Positions 35,899-36,453 of a stretch of DNA of 36,453 nucleotides are shown piece after piece. Positions within the stretch are counted from its first letter, which is position 1, and each line of letters begins with the position of its first letter. The stretch is from assembly GCA_029553295.1 (NCBI GenBank), contig JAKPCK010000045.1, positions 1 through 36,453 on the forward strand, in the 5' to 3' direction. Source of the stretch: Deltaproteobacteria bacterium (GTDB taxonomy: Bacteria; Desulfobacterota; Syntrophorhabdia; Syntrophorhabdales; Syntrophorhabdaceae). A program made the translations under genes and the position numbers. The notes under the pieces were generated by a model, which was not told the DNA's origin, made no database searches, and saw nothing but the letters and a program-made list of their open reading frames with translations.

Positions 35899-36453
35899 AT
35901 GGAAGAGGAAGAAAAAGGTTTGGGGGATAAAAGCCAGATGGAAGAGGTTAAAAGACTCCGGGAACGGGTTTTGATGCTGGAACATGTCCTCAGGGAAAAA
36001 GAGGAAAGGATAAGAAAGCTTGAACTCCTTGAGAATATCATTGAATATGCCAGAGAGGAGGTCTATCTTGTAAGACCTGACGGCAGGCTTGTCTTTGTGA
36101 ATGAGGCAGTAGCAAAAAGTCTTGGTTTCACAAGGGATGAGCTTTTGAAGATAGGTGTTGGTGATATCGACCCTATATACGGACCTAAGTTTATACAACA
36201 TTTCAACGAGTTAAAAAGACACAATCTGCCCCCCTTTGAGACAATCCATATGGCAAAGGACGGGAAAAGGATACCAAAAGAGATGAGGTCTGTCTATCTC
36301 AGGATAGGAGAAAACGAATATGTCTGTGGCTTTGGCCATGACATAACAGAGAGAAAAAAGACAGAGGAGGAATTGTTTACTGCATACAGGGAGTGGGAGT
36401 ATATATTCCAGGCAATAGGCCATCCCATGCTAATCCTTGACGGAGAACATACC
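35899..36453 (+). CDS. PAS-domain sensor protein, probably histidine kinase, C-terminus outside window
   Basis: Open for 185 codons to the window edge. A charged coiled coil (about 10-45, with RLRERVLMLEHVLREKEERI) leads into a PAS domain (about 50-155: EEVYLVRPDGRLVFVNEAV, LGFTRDELLKIGVGDIDP, then VCGFGHDITERKK). A second PAS starts at the edge (WEYIFQAIGHPMLILDG). There is no TM helix, so it is a cytoplasmic sensor. Multi-PAS proteins of this form usually end in a histidine kinase, less often in a response-regulator output or cyclase; the output is not visible. It is divergent from the Cache-symporter operon. An in-frame stop lies upstream of the chosen ATG. Confidence 0.8.
   Translation, partial: MEEEEKGLGDKSQMEEVKRLRERVLMLEHVLREKEERIRKLELLENIIEYAREEVYLVRPDGRLVFVNEAVAKSLGFTRDELLKIGVGDIDPIYGPKFIQHFNELKRHNLPPFETIHMAKDGKRIPKEMRSVYLRIGENEYVCGFGHDITERKKTEEELFTAYREWEYIFQAIGHPMLILDGEHT

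Overview
The window looks like a chromosomal segment of a Gram-negative anaerobe, probably in the old Deltaproteobacteria (Desulfobacterota, perhaps near Syntrophorhabdus-like lineages). This is inferred from a mDAP-type MurE, an ArnD-like deformylase, the mix of genes, and codon use rich in ATA (Ile) and AGG/AGA (Arg). No rRNA or tRNA gene and no CRISPR array was seen.

Left edge (1-2622): a truncated family 2 glycosyltransferase gene, then an AT-rich patch that I read as a decayed integron. On the minus strand a 56-codon ORF joins what looks like the N-terminus of a tyrosine recombinase to the C-terminal IYTH...SPLD tail typical of integron integrases. On the plus strand follow two small cassettes, each closed by a recognisable attC site (1800-1862 and 2552-2622). 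The second cassette carries a lipoprotein gene broken by one in-frame TAG.

Housekeeping block (2739-8425): a cysteine synthase (-), a DUF89 phosphatase, and a DnaJ-like gene overlapping an unrecognised 259-aa gene. A promoter and degenerate CIRCE operator then precede groES-groEL.

Minus-strand block (8470-16023): an apparent operon (MetE-like protein, CHASE2-adenylate cyclase, zinc alcohol dehydrogenase, ArnD-like deformylase), then uvrC without its C-terminal HhH domain, and a TIGR02757/DUF2400 gene.

Division and cell-wall (dcw) cluster (16121-32042): one long plus-strand run from a clear sigma-70 promoter with MraZ-box-like repeats: mraZ, rsmH, ftsL-like, a TM+PASTA protein, murE, murF, mraY, murD, a roughly 10-TM protein, murG, murC, murB, ddl, ftsQ, ftsA, ftsZ. 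Almost every junction overlaps or nearly abuts. The two slots that normally hold ftsI (septal transpeptidase) and ftsW (septal glycosyltransferase) hold unrecognised membrane proteins instead. This is the most interesting feature of the window beside the integron.

Right edge (32064-36453): a PilZ protein, then a minus-strand operon of a periplasmic double-Cache protein, a 39-aa single-TM microprotein and an SSS-family symporter, closed by a strong terminator and preceded by a CRP/FNR-like palindrome. A divergent PAS sensor protein runs off the window.
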